From a virus, in IMG/VR virus record IMGVR_UViG_3300033993_000945, positions 1 through 29,259 of that record: a stretch of 29,259 bases of DNA; one strand, 5' to 3'. The translations under genes were made by a program, and so were the position numbers. How positions within the stretch are numbered: the first letter of the stretch is position 1; each line of letters opens with the position of its first letter. Shown here in pieces: positions 21,492 to 28,317 of the stretch. The notes beneath the pieces were generated by a model. That model made no database searches and was not told the DNA's origin. It saw only the letters and a program-made list of their open reading frames with translations.

Positions 21492-21967
21492 GCGACCTCG
21501 ACCGGCTCCACGATGCCTGCCGCTACGCCGCGCAGCACTCCCACGACCCTGACACGCAGAATGGGGCTGTGCTGGTGGCGGCGTCTGGAACCATCTACGC
21601 AGCCAACTGCTTTCCGCCGGGGGTGGCTCGGCATGAACACAGGCTGGCTCGCCTCCTCAAGTACGACTTCGTCGAGCACGCCGAACGCGCGGCGATCTAC
21701 AAGGCCGCTGAGATGGGAGTGGCGACGGCCGGCGCGACGCTCTACTGCCCGTGGTTCGCCTGCACCGACTGTGCCAGGGCGATCATCCAGGCAGGCATCA
21801 CAGAGGTCGTCGGGCTCATCTCCCTCCGCAACGCCACGCCGGCCCGATGGCTGCTCAACGTGGAGATGGCCGAGAAGATGCTCGAGGAGGCCGGCGTCAG
21901 CCAGAGGCTCCTGGCAGGCAGCGTAGGGGTCACGATCCGCTTCGATGGGAGGGATTTCCAGTGCTAA
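21488..21967 (+). CDS. dCMP deaminase-like (zinc-dependent deoxycytidylate deaminase)
   Basis: 159 aa from ATG 21488 (ATGA overlap). The zinc site is complete: H64-A-E66 in V-E-H-A-E-R-A, and P88-W-F-A-C92-T-D-C95. Before it stands D-P-D-T-Q-N-G-A-V-L-V, the family's substrate-binding opening. The enzyme converts dCMP (or a related cytidine nucleotide) to dUMP, feeding dTMP synthesis. Cytidine versus deoxycytidylate preference cannot be fixed by eye; the kinase directly downstream favours dCMP. Stop overlaps the next GTG by 7 nt. Confidence 0.82.
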   Translation: MSDLDRLHDACRYAAQHSHDPDTQNGAVLVAASGTIYAANCFPPGVARHEHRLARLLKYDFVEHAERAAIYKAAEMGVATAGATLYCPWFACTDCARAIIQAGITEVVGLISLRNATPARWLLNVEMAEKMLEEAGVSQRLLAGSVGVTIRFDGRDFQC

Positions 21968-22488
21968 TTGGACTCTGCGGCCCCGCGGGGGCCGGGAAGA
22001 ATACCGTGGCAGAATTTCTTACGGATTGCCGGCAGATCGCCTTCGCCGACCCGCTCTACGAGTGCGTCTCGACGATTACTGGCATCCCGGTCAGCAGGCT
22101 GCAAGACCGGGACGTGAAGGAAGCCGTCCTCCCCTGGCTCGGCAAGTCCCCCAGGCAGATGCTCCAGAGTCTTGGGACTGAATGGGGGCGGGACACCATT
22201 CATTCAGAAATCTGGATTCGCATCGCAATGGAGCGGGCCAAGGCCGAGCTGGCTGCGGGCCGCGGCGTCGTGATCACCGACGTGCGGTTCGACAACGAGG
22301 CCCAGGCGATCGTCGCCGCCGGGGGCGAGGTGTGGAGGGTCGTCCGGCTGGGGTGGAGGTGCCTCTCTGGCGACACAGCGGCGCACCAGAGCGAAGCCGG
22401 GGTGAGCGACCACCTGATCGCCAGAACTATCGACAACTCAGGCTCCCTGGATGATCTCAGAACGCAACTGCCCGCTGCTACAATTTAG
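21961..22488 (+). CDS. Deoxynucleoside monophosphate kinase-like (GTG start)
   Basis: 175 aa from GTG 21961. The P-loop G7-P-A-G-A-G12-K13-N14-T is the GKN/GKD variant typical of phage dNMP kinases. Later come F-A-D-P-L-Y near residue 28, L-Q-S-L-G-T-E-W-G-R-D near 70, a V-V-I-T-D-V-R-F-D-N-E-A Walker-B-type strand near 100, and H-Q-S-E-A-G near 141, matching the family layout. It phosphorylates dNMPs for phage DNA synthesis. Together with the two upstream genes it makes a compact cassette sitting between tail-tip and fibre genes. Confidence 0.82.
   Translation: MLIGLCGPAGAGKNTVAEFLTDCRQIAFADPLYECVSTITGIPVSRLQDRDVKEAVLPWLGKSPRQMLQSLGTEWGRDTIHSEIWIRIAMERAKAELAAGRGVVITDVRFDNEAQAIVAAGGEVWRVVRLGWRCLSGDTAAHQSEAGVSDHLIARTIDNSGSLDDLRTQLPAATI
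22476..22484 (+). promoter_or_regulatory. Candidate extended -10 promoter
   Basis: TGCTACAAT matches an extended -10 (TGnTATAAT) with one mismatch, inside the last codons of the kinase gene, about 47 nt before the next ATG. No good -35 hexamer is present at the right spacing. It could start transcription of the fibre region, but a chance match in 29 kb is likely enough. Confidence 0.2.
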
Positions 22489-22489
22489 A

Positions 22490-22504
22490 TAGGCTACCGG
22501 CCTA
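22490..22504 (+). terminator. Weak hairpin after the kinase gene
   Basis: TAGGC (22490-22494) pairs with GCCTA (22500-22504) across TACCG, followed by CATTTTG. The 5-bp stem and four-T run are too weak for confident terminator status, though this is the longest non-overlapping gap in the region. Confidence 0.25.
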
Positions 22505-22530
22505 CATTTTGTGGCTTCGCGGAGTTCCAG

Positions 22531-22830
22531 ATGAGCAGCGAATCGTTCGTTGAGGCCGCGTTCCGCGTGGCCGAGAGGTTCGGCGTTCCCGTCGTGCTTT
22601 TGGTTGTCCTGGTCTGGTTTCTGCGGGACGCGGCCGTGACCCTGCATGGAACCGTGGTCGTTCCGATCGTGAAATCGCACACCGAGTTCCTTGATTCCAC
22701 GAGAGAGACGCTCGACGAGATCGGGAAGACCCAATTCAAACAAGCTGAGACCCTCCAAGAGATCGCCGCCGGCCAGCAGGAAATTCGGCAGGCCGTAGTC
22801 AAGAAGACCGGCGAAGCGCCACACAATTAA
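22531..22830 (+). CDS. Small membrane protein, holin-like in appearance
   Basis: 99 aa. Residues ~17-33 (G-V-P-V-V-L-L-V-V-L-V-W-F-L) are one strong membrane segment, followed by a weaker hydrophobic stretch (L-H-G-T-V-V-V-P-I-V) to ~47. The remainder is an amphipathic coiled-coil-like helix ending in charged residues. Ends in TAA, which stands in the same frame as, and five codons before, the next gene. Holin or membrane-anchored structural roles are both possible; no endolysin is nearby. Confidence 0.6.
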   Translation: MSSESFVEAAFRVAERFGVPVVLLVVLVWFLRDAAVTLHGTVVVPIVKSHTEFLDSTRETLDEIGKTQFKQAETLQEIAAGQQEIRQAVVKKTGEAPHN

Positions 22831-22831
22831 A

Positions 22832-22838
22832 GAGGTGA
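22832..22838 (+). promoter_or_regulatory. Shine-Dalgarno (GAGGTGA) serving an AUC start
   Basis: GAGGTGA is a full seven-base match to the consensus anti-SD target. GAGG ends 7 nt before ATC 22843, optimal for initiation there. No ATG, GTG or TTG in the downstream gene's frame exists between the TAA at 22828-22830 and the first conserved residues. Confidence 0.65.
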
Positions 22839-22842
22839 CGCC

Positions 22843-23208
22843 ATCGCTACCTTCGAGCAGCTTCCAGGCGTTTTAGACCTGCGATTTGTCCCTTCTGACG
22901 AGGTCAACGTCGCACTCAACCTGCAAAGGTCGGTTTCCGGCTACACATTCACGTCGTTCATCTACCAGACGAACATCACCAGTGGTGGCGGTGGCGTGGG
23001 GACGATCAACAGCTTCGGGCAGACGGTAACGGCCCCGACGATAGGCATCACTGACACCGCGACCGGGACCATGATTCTGGGCCTCTCGGAAACCCAGACA
23101 GCCATGCTTTCCCCGAACAACAACTACCGCTGGTTTCTCCGGTGGGTGGCCCCTGGCGAGATCACTCGCACCATCGTCAGCGGCAGCGTGACGGCGGTGG
23201 CACCATGA
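22843..23208 (+). CDS. Ig-like small tail protein, copy 1, apparently initiated at AUC
   Basis: 121 aa if initiated at ATC 22843. The start choice rests on the strong Shine-Dalgarno at 22832-22838 and on its paralogue at 27704, whose ATG aligns at or within one residue of this codon (M-TYSVLPG against I-ATFEQLPG). The body runs L-P-G-V-L-D-L-R-F, a V-S-G-Y-T-F-T-S-F-I-Y strand, L-G-L-S-E-T-Q-T-A-M-L, Y-R-W-F-L-R-W-V-A-P-G and T-I-V-S-G-S-V-T-A-V. All-beta, Ig-like by eye; seems a small fibre/baseplate-linked protein. ATGA overlap with the collagen-like gene supports coupling. Confidence 0.65.
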   Translation: MATFEQLPGVLDLRFVPSDEVNVALNLQRSVSGYTFTSFIYQTNITSGGGGVGTINSFGQTVTAPTIGITDTATGTMILGLSETQTAMLSPNNNYRWFLRWVAPGEITRTIVSGSVTAVAP

Positions 23209-25796
23209 GCGAAATCAGCGTCGTTGTCGTCGGTTCGACGAGCATCAACAGCGTCGTCGGCAACGGCGACACCGTCAAAGTCAACGTCGGCAATCAGACG
23301 ATTGGCGGCGGTAACGGGGCGGCGGCGACGATCGAGGCGGGGTCGATCACAATCCTCGACTCGACGCAGACGGCCAGCATCACGAATGTCGGCACAGCCT
23401 ACGCTGCCAAGTTCAATTTCGCCCTGCCTCGCGGGTTCACCGGAGTCGCCGGCCCAGCGAACTCCCTGTCGATCGGCAGCGTGAGCACCGGCACAACGGC
23501 TGCCGTCAGCATCAGCGGCACCGCACCGTCGCAGTCACTTTCGTTCGTGCTCCAGCCAGGGCCAACCGGCCCAGCGAACTCTCTGTCGATCGGCAGCGTC
23601 AGCACAGGCACGACGGCGGCTGTCAGCATCAGCGGCACCGCACCGTCGCAATCGCTCTCGTTCGTGCTGCCGCAGGGGCCGCAGGGGCCGGCGACAACGC
23701 TCCAAATCGGCACCGTAGTCACGGGTGTAGACGCGGCGGCCACCCTGACCGGCACCGGGCTGACGCAGACCTTGAATCTTGTCCTGCCCCAGGGCGCGAC
23801 TGGGGCTCAAGGGATTCAAGGAATTCAGGGGGAAGTGGGGCCAGCGAACTCGCTCTCTGTCGGCAGCGTCAGCGTCACGACGGCCGCGACGGCTGCGGTG
23901 AGCATCACTGGCAACGCCCCGTCGCAGCAGATTTCGTTTGTCATCCCGCAGGGGCCACAAGGCCCGCAAGGTGACGGCGGGCCGTACACGACCGTCCAGG
24001 TGGGCTCGGTTGCGACGGGGGCCGCGGGCTCGAGCGCGAAGATCGACACCGTGACCAGCGGTGGCACCGTGACCCTGAACTTCACCATACCGAGGGGCGC
24101 TGACGGAACGTCGAGCCTCGCCGACGAGACGCCGCAACCGCTGGGGGTAGCGTCGGCAGGGTCGGCGCTCACCGCTGCGCGGGCTGACCATGTGCATTCT
24201 GTGCCAGTGATCAGCTACACAAACCTCACGAATGTCCCGCTGACATTCGCACCCGCAGCCCACCAGCACGCCGTCAGCGACGTGACGGGGCTGCAAGCGG
24301 CACTCGACGGCAAGCAGGCTGCCGGCAGCTATGCAACACTCGTTGGGGGCTTGGTTCCCAGCAGCCAACTGCCGACGTTCTTAGACGACGTTCGAGAGGC
24401 GGCAAGCCTCTCTGCGTTTCCAGGCACTGGCGACGCGGGCGTGGTCTATGTGGCCGTTGATACGCGGAAAATATACAGATGGAGCGGCTCGGCATACGTC
24501 GAGCTTGCGTCGGCACCCGTGCAGAGCGTGGCGGGTCGCACGGGCACGATAACGCTCGCCCATCTCGGCAGTTCGGGCACGGCGTCGTCTACGACGTTTC
24601 TGCGAGGCGACGGGGCGTGGGCTGCTGCTGGCTCGACAAACGCAGGCGACATCACCTCTGGAACTCTTGCAGCGGCGCGGCTCCCGCTTGCGACGACCAC
24701 GGCGGCGGGCGCGGTGATTGTCGGCAACGGTCTGTCGGTCACCGACGGCGTGCTGGCGGCGAGCGGTAGCGGCGGTAGCGGTGGCGTGGTCACGTTCGCC
24801 AGTATTGCCGCCCTGCCTGCCACGGGTGCAGCAAACGTCGTGTACCTTGCGATCAACTCTAGCCGGTTCTATCGCTGGGACACTGACGCCGCCGTATACA
24901 TCGAGCTTGGGCCAGAGGGCGAGGACGACTCGACTTATTATGGCATAGTGGCGAGATACCTACTCGTCGGAGGCGGCGGCGCAGGCGGTGGTTGTGCAGG
25001 CGGCGGCGGCGGCGCAGGCCGGGTCGCCACTGCCACAGACCTGTCCCTGACACGCAACGTAACGTATTCGGTCGTGATTGGCAGCGGCGGCGTGGGCACG
25101 ACCGGCAACGGCGGAAACGGTGCGGCTTCGAGCTTTTCTGGCGGCGGCGTGACGCTGATTGCGGCCGGTGGCGGCGGTGGTGGCGGTGTGAGAAGCAGCG
25201 AGGCGCAGGGTGCAGCGGGGCCGTCTGGCGGCGGTGCTGGTGGTGGGCATCCTGACGGTGCAGGACAAATTCAGGGCGGCGCAGGCACTTCTGGTGCGGG
25301 TTTTTCTGGCGGCAATAGCGGATCGTCGCCATCTAGTTGCGTCCGCACTGGCGGCGGCGGCGGCGGGTCAACGTCCGCAGGCGGTAACGCTGACGGTTAC
25401 GTTGCGGGCAGCGGCGGCAACGGAACATCAAGCGACATCGGTGGCGCGACGTTGTTGGTTGCTGGCGGCGGTGGGGGCGGTGCGATGGACGGCCCACTTT
25501 TCAACTGCCCGACACACACCGCCGGGCTTGGCGTTGCCGGTGGCGGCAATGGCAACCTGATAAATAGCGGCGGCATCTCGGGCAACGGTCAGGCCGCGCT
25601 GCCCAACACTGGCTCAGGCGGCGGCGGCGGCGCATTTAGCGGTACCAGCGATTGGGTTGGTGGAAACGGCGGCAGTGGAATTTTCATCATTCGCACGAGT
25701 CTTACGGCCGCTGCTACCACCGGATCGCCGACCGTCACAATCGTTGGCGGTCAAACAGTCTACACGTTCACGCAGTCTGGAAGCATTACGTTTTAG
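23205..25796 (+). CDS. Tail fibre with collagen-like linkers and a large glycine-rich tip
   Basis: 863 aa from ATG 23205 (ATGA overlap). Residues ~1-85: beta-rich start. Residues ~86-280: four units ending in G-P-T-G-P / P-Q-G-P-Q-G-P collagen-like linkers, alternating with L-S-I-G-S-V beta units. Residues ~310-460: fibre modules with A-D-H329-V-H331 and H353-Q-H355, D-V-T-G-L-Q-A-A-L-D-G-K-Q, and Y-R-W-S-G-S-A-Y-V-E-L. Residues ~530-580: F-A-S-I-A-A-L-P module. Residues ~585-826: glycine-rich domain (runs of 4-7 Gly) like the poly-glycine-II tips of phage adhesins. Last ~35 residues: beta strands ending T-F-T-Q-S-G-S-I-T-F. Function: receptor-binding fibre, by architecture. Confidence 0.85.
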   Translation: MSEISVVVVGSTSINSVVGNGDTVKVNVGNQTIGGGNGAAATIEAGSITILDSTQTASITNVGTAYAAKFNFALPRGFTGVAGPANSLSIGSVSTGTTAAVSISGTAPSQSLSFVLQPGPTGPANSLSIGSVSTGTTAAVSISGTAPSQSLSFVLPQGPQGPATTLQIGTVVTGVDAAATLTGTGLTQTLNLVLPQGATGAQGIQGIQGEVGPANSLSVGSVSVTTAATAAVSITGNAPSQQISFVIPQGPQGPQGDGGPYTTVQVGSVATGAAGSSAKIDTVTSGGTVTLNFTIPRGADGTSSLADETPQPLGVASAGSALTAARADHVHSVPVISYTNLTNVPLTFAPAAHQHAVSDVTGLQAALDGKQAAGSYATLVGGLVPSSQLPTFLDDVREAASLSAFPGTGDAGVVYVAVDTRKIYRWSGSAYVELASAPVQSVAGRTGTITLAHLGSSGTASSTTFLRGDGAWAAAGSTNAGDITSGTLAAARLPLATTTAAGAVIVGNGLSVTDGVLAASGSGGSGGVVTFASIAALPATGAANVVYLAINSSRFYRWDTDAAVYIELGPEGEDDSTYYGIVARYLLVGGGGAGGGCAGGGGGAGRVATATDLSLTRNVTYSVVIGSGGVGTTGNGGNGAASSFSGGGVTLIAAGGGGGGGVRSSEAQGAAGPSGGGAGGGHPDGAGQIQGGAGTSGAGFSGGNSGSSPSSCVRTGGGGGGSTSAGGNADGYVAGSGGNGTSSDIGGATLLVAGGGGGGAMDGPLFNCPTHTAGLGVAGGGNGNLINSGGISGNGQAALPNTGSGGGGGAFSGTSDWVGGNGGSGIFIIRTSLTAAATTGSPTVTIVGGQTVYTFTQSGSITF
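23463..23696 (+). repeat. Tandem 117-bp (39-residue) repeat in the fibre gene
   Basis: Two adjacent copies starting at 23463 and 23580 encode identical S-L-S-I-G-S-V-S-T-G-T-T-A-A-V... stretches of about 34 residues, while the DNA differs mostly at third positions. Diverged further units follow near 23697 and 23850. The linkers between them are collagen-like. Confidence 0.75.
24673..24730 (+). repeat. Direct repeat shared by two fibre genes, copy 1
   Basis: 58 nt matching 25963-26020 with three mismatches, offset 1290 bp, in the same reading frame (A-R-L-P-L-A-T-T-T-A-A-G-A-V-I-V-G-N-G). Possible site for homologous exchange between fibre genes. Confidence 0.85.
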
Positions 25797-25805
25797 GGTA
25801 TCCAC

Positions 25806-27575
25806 ATGCCGTTCTCCTTTCCATCCAGTCCGTCGATAGGGCAGCAATCCGTCCAGAATGGGCGTTCGTATACCTACGCTGGCCTCGGTGTCTGGCAGTT
25901 GACGCCTGTGAGCGGCGGCGGCTCTACGGACGCATCGTCGCTCACGTCTGGCACGGTGGCGTCGGCGCGGCTCCCGCTTGCGACAACCACTGCGGCGGGT
26001 GCGGTGATTGTCGGCAACGGCCTGACCATTACAAGTGGTGTGCTGGCGGCTAGCGGCGGTGGCGGCGAAGACACGACGCTGCGAGCGTTCTTCGTGCCGC
26101 CTGCTCCTACGAGCCTGACGACATCCGCTGCCAACGCACAAGTCTCTCTCTCGTGGACTGCACCGACCGTGCTGGCTCAGACGCCGATCACCGACTATGT
26201 CGTGCAGTATCAGTCGCAGGGGTCGTCAATCCCCGGCGACAATCAATGGTCAAGCGTCAAACTGCTGCTGCCGCTGGACTCAAGCTTCGCGGACGCATCA
26301 ACCACAAACACGACGTTCACTGCAATCGGCAGCACGACAATCGACACTGCAAACAAGAAGTTTGGCGCGGGTGGTTTGCCGGTCGGCGGCTCAGTCCAGG
26401 GTATTTCGACGACAAATGCACCCGCGATAGGCACTGGTGATTTCACGCTTGAGTGGTGGCAGTCGTTCGCGTCAGTTGGCACCTCTGACAATCAAACGCT
26501 CCTGTCGTGGAATACCCCCAACTTCAACACTGCGTATTTGCGGATGCGACGCAACGGCACGCAGTGGGCGGTCGAGGCGGTGCGGTATGACAACATAGAA
26601 GAGCGAAACGATGTAACGCAACTATTGTTTGACAACCCATCTGGATGGTCGCATATCGCTATTGTTCGACAGAGCGGCACATGGCGCGTGTATGTGAACG
26701 GGGTGCAAGCCGCCAACGCTGCCGAAAACGCGCCGGGCACGTCAGCCACGGGAGTGTCAGGGGCACTCAATCTGCTGGGCGGAAACGTGTCGTTTGGCCG
26801 CGAACACAACAATGGGAACTCTAGTTTTTTTGCACCACCGGGATACATCGATGACGTTCGGCTGACGCTGGCGGCGAGATACCCCAGCGGTACTACATTC
26901 ACTGCGCCAACCGCCGCGCACCCCGTCGGGGCTGGCTCTGTTTCGGGTCCGGGCGAGTGGACGACGTTCAGCGACGGCACCTCGACCGCGACTTCAGCGA
27001 CGGTCACCGGGCTGACGAACGGCACGGGCTATGTCTTCCGCGTGGCGGCAGTGAATGGCGTTGGGCAAGGGGCGTACACCAGCGCGACGAGCAGCGTGAC
27101 GCCGGGCGACGTGTTCCGTGCGATTCCGACGATGACTTCGCTCACATCGCCCAGCGGCGAAGTGTCGGGCGTCAATAACATTGAAAGCCCCACCTTTCAG
27201 CCGCGATGGATGGCTTTTGACGGCGACTCGTCAACGTGGGCGCAGTTTCAGCGTGCTGGCTCCAACAACCCCGCTCGGACATTGCAATATGCGTTCCCAG
27301 AAGGGCAGAAATCCAGAACTACGGGCTACATGCTGAGAGTAGCATTTCCGGGCTATGGCGAATCGCCAACTCAATGGAAGTTTTTTGGCAGCGACAACCT
27401 GACAGATTGGACGCTGTTGGACTCGCGCAGCGGTCAGAGCTTTTCGTCCGGTTCTCCCTCCAGCAATTTTACGCTGGCAAGCCCCGCGAACTACACAGCC
27501 TACCGCTGGGTTTTTCAGGACGTCTCCGACCTTGGCGATTCCATCCTGATTGCCACAGCCCAGCTACTCGAATGA
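25806..27575 (+). CDS. Multi-domain tail adhesin: Fn3 split by LamG-like domain, then F5/8C-like domain
   Basis: 589 aa. Residues ~1-90: short fibre start and a segment shared with the previous gene. Residues ~98-139: first half of a fibronectin type III domain (P-A-P-T-S-L-T, V-S-L-S-W-T-A-P, I-T-D-Y-V-V-Q-Y). Residues ~148-375: LamG/concanavalin-like domain (F-T-L-E-W-W, W-S-H-I-A-I-V-R, W-R-V-Y-V-N-G-V-Q, Y-I-D-D-V-R-L-T). Residues ~384-430: rest of the Fn3 (T-T-F-S-D-G-T, V-T-G-L-T-N-G-T, Y-V-F-R-V-A-A-V-N). Residues ~435-589: F5/8C (discoidin)-like with A-F-D-G-D, W-K-F-F-G-S-D-N, L-L-D-S-R-S-G-Q and Y-R-W-V-F. Carbohydrate binding to the host surface is the likely use. Confidence 0.85.
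   Translation: MPFSFPSSPSIGQQSVQNGRSYTYAGLGVWQLTPVSGGGSTDASSLTSGTVASARLPLATTTAAGAVIVGNGLTITSGVLAASGGGGEDTTLRAFFVPPAPTSLTTSAANAQVSLSWTAPTVLAQTPITDYVVQYQSQGSSIPGDNQWSSVKLLLPLDSSFADASTTNTTFTAIGSTTIDTANKKFGAGGLPVGGSVQGISTTNAPAIGTGDFTLEWWQSFASVGTSDNQTLLSWNTPNFNTAYLRMRRNGTQWAVEAVRYDNIEERNDVTQLLFDNPSGWSHIAIVRQSGTWRVYVNGVQAANAAENAPGTSATGVSGALNLLGGNVSFGREHNNGNSSFFAPPGYIDDVRLTLAARYPSGTTFTAPTAAHPVGAGSVSGPGEWTTFSDGTSTATSATVTGLTNGTGYVFRVAAVNGVGQGAYTSATSSVTPGDVFRAIPTMTSLTSPSGEVSGVNNIESPTFQPRWMAFDGDSSTWAQFQRAGSNNPARTLQYAFPEGQKSRTTGYMLRVAFPGYGESPTQWKFFGSDNLTDWTLLDSRSGQSFSSGSPSSNFTLASPANYTAYRWVFQDVSDLGDSILIATAQLLE
25963..26020 (+). repeat. Direct repeat shared by two fibre genes, copy 2
   Basis: Partner of 24673-24730. 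The repeat places the same 19-residue stretch near the N-terminus of the adhesin and in the middle of the preceding fibre, consistent with a past copy event. Confidence 0.85.
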
Positions 27576-27700
27576 TCCGCCTCCCGCTCTATCTCGCCGC
27601 GATCCTGACAGCCGCAGCAGCGTGTGGCGTGGTCGCAGCGCGCACCTCGGCGGCGGCGATGCGGTGGGCAATTGGCAGGGCAATCCTCTCCTACTGGTGA
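27572..27700 (+). CDS. Very small membrane protein
   Basis: 42 aa from ATG 27572, in an ATGA overlap with the adhesin stop. Residues ~4-22 (L-P-L-Y-L-A-A-I-L-T-A-A-A-A-C-G-V-V-A) form one membrane segment; the rest is short, Arg/Ala-rich, ending S-Y-W. It could be a lipoprotein-like or lysis accessory peptide (A-A-A-C-G resembles a lipobox), but it lacks a typical n-region. Tight coupling to neighbours supports that it is translated. Confidence 0.45.
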   Translation: MIRLPLYLAAILTAAAACGVVAARTSAAAMRWAIGRAILSYW

Positions 27701-27703
27701 CAC

Positions 27704-28024
27704 ATGACCTATTCCGTACTTCCCGGCCAACTCCCGCTCGCATTTAAACGCGCAAACGATTTTGCGGCCGTCGTCGACTTCAACGGCACCGACCTCGTCG
27801 GCTACACCGTAACAGCGAACCTGACGAGCCTCGTCACCGGTGCGACCGTCGTGCCTTTCACCACGACGATTGCCGACGCTTCGGCGGGGCAAGTCTCCGT
27901 AAGCCTCACTGACACGCAGACCGCCGCTCTCGCCGCTGGCACCTACGGATGGCAGCTTGACTGGACCGCACCCGGCGGCGTGCAGAGGACGGCACTGTCT
28001 GGCACCGTGGAGGTCTACGCATGA
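27704..28024 (+). CDS. Ig-like small tail protein, copy 2
   Basis: 106 aa from ATG 27704. Paralogue of the 22843 gene: shared L-P-G, D-L-V-G-Y-T-V strand, V-S-L-T-D-T-Q-T-A-A-L, Y-G-W-Q-L-D-W-T-A-P-G-G and T-A-L-S-G-T-V-E-V. Entirely beta, no charged clusters. Like copy 1 it overlaps the next gene, a collagen-like protein, by ATGA. Probably a small fibre-associated or fibre-adaptor subunit. Confidence 0.65.
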   Translation: MTYSVLPGQLPLAFKRANDFAAVVDFNGTDLVGYTVTANLTSLVTGATVVPFTTTIADASAGQVSVSLTDTQTAALAAGTYGWQLDWTAPGGVQRTALSGTVEVYA

Positions 28025-28308
28025 GTCAGATCACAGCGACTGTTTCATCGCAGCCGATCACGGCGACCGTCAGCGGTTCAGGAAACATCTCCGCGAGCGT
28101 AGGGTCGTCGGTCGTCGCGGCAAGTATCGGCGGCGGTATCGGGCCGCAAGGGCCGGCAGGCCCCCTCGGGCCTCCGGGGACCGCTCTGTCGGCGGCGAGC
28201 GATGTGCAGTTAAGCGGCGTGGCAGATGGCGATGTGCTGCGGTACTCGAACAGCAAATGGCGAAACTATCCCGAAAGCGACATCGTGATCGACGGGCAGA
28301 ATTTTTAA
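28021..28308 (+). CDS. Short collagen-like tail fibre protein
   Basis: 95 aa. The start I-T-A-T-V-S-S-Q-P-I-T-A-T-V-S-G-S-G matches the style of the long fibre's N-terminus (23205). It has one collagen-like stretch (G-P-Q-G-P-A-G-P-L-G-P-P-G) at ~41-53, then L-S-G-V-A-D-G-D-V-L-R-Y-S and W-R-N-Y-P-E-S-D. This ending is a familiar fibre module. It looks like a miniature fibre or a trimmed duplicate. Confidence 0.7.
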   Translation: MSQITATVSSQPITATVSGSGNISASVGSSVVAASIGGGIGPQGPAGPLGPPGTALSAASDVQLSGVADGDVLRYSNSKWRNYPESDIVIDGQNF

Positions 28309-28317
28309 GGAGGAGTC

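Noticed and set aside
3296-22496. Recurring GGCTAC near gene ends (3298, 9049, 18027, 22492) as a phage signal
   Set aside because: A six-base word is expected several times in 29 kb; contexts around the four sites do not align further.
22490-22510. Firm transcription terminator after the kinase gene
   Set aside because: Stem of 5 bp and only four T; kept only as a weak candidate.
22996-23208. Internal GTG 22996 as the start of the Ig-like protein
   Set aside because: It would cut off the half that aligns with the paralogue at 27704, and no Shine-Dalgarno stands before it.
23463-24000. Possible CRISPR-like spaced repeats
   Set aside because: Repeats are in frame, 117 bp, with third-position variation and collagen-like linkers between: protein-coding fibre repeats.
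24960-25680. GGC-rich repetitive DNA as a non-coding repeat or G-quadruplex locus
   Set aside because: The pattern follows glycine codons in one uninterrupted frame of the fibre gene. G-quadruplex formation is possible but there is no reason to invoke it.
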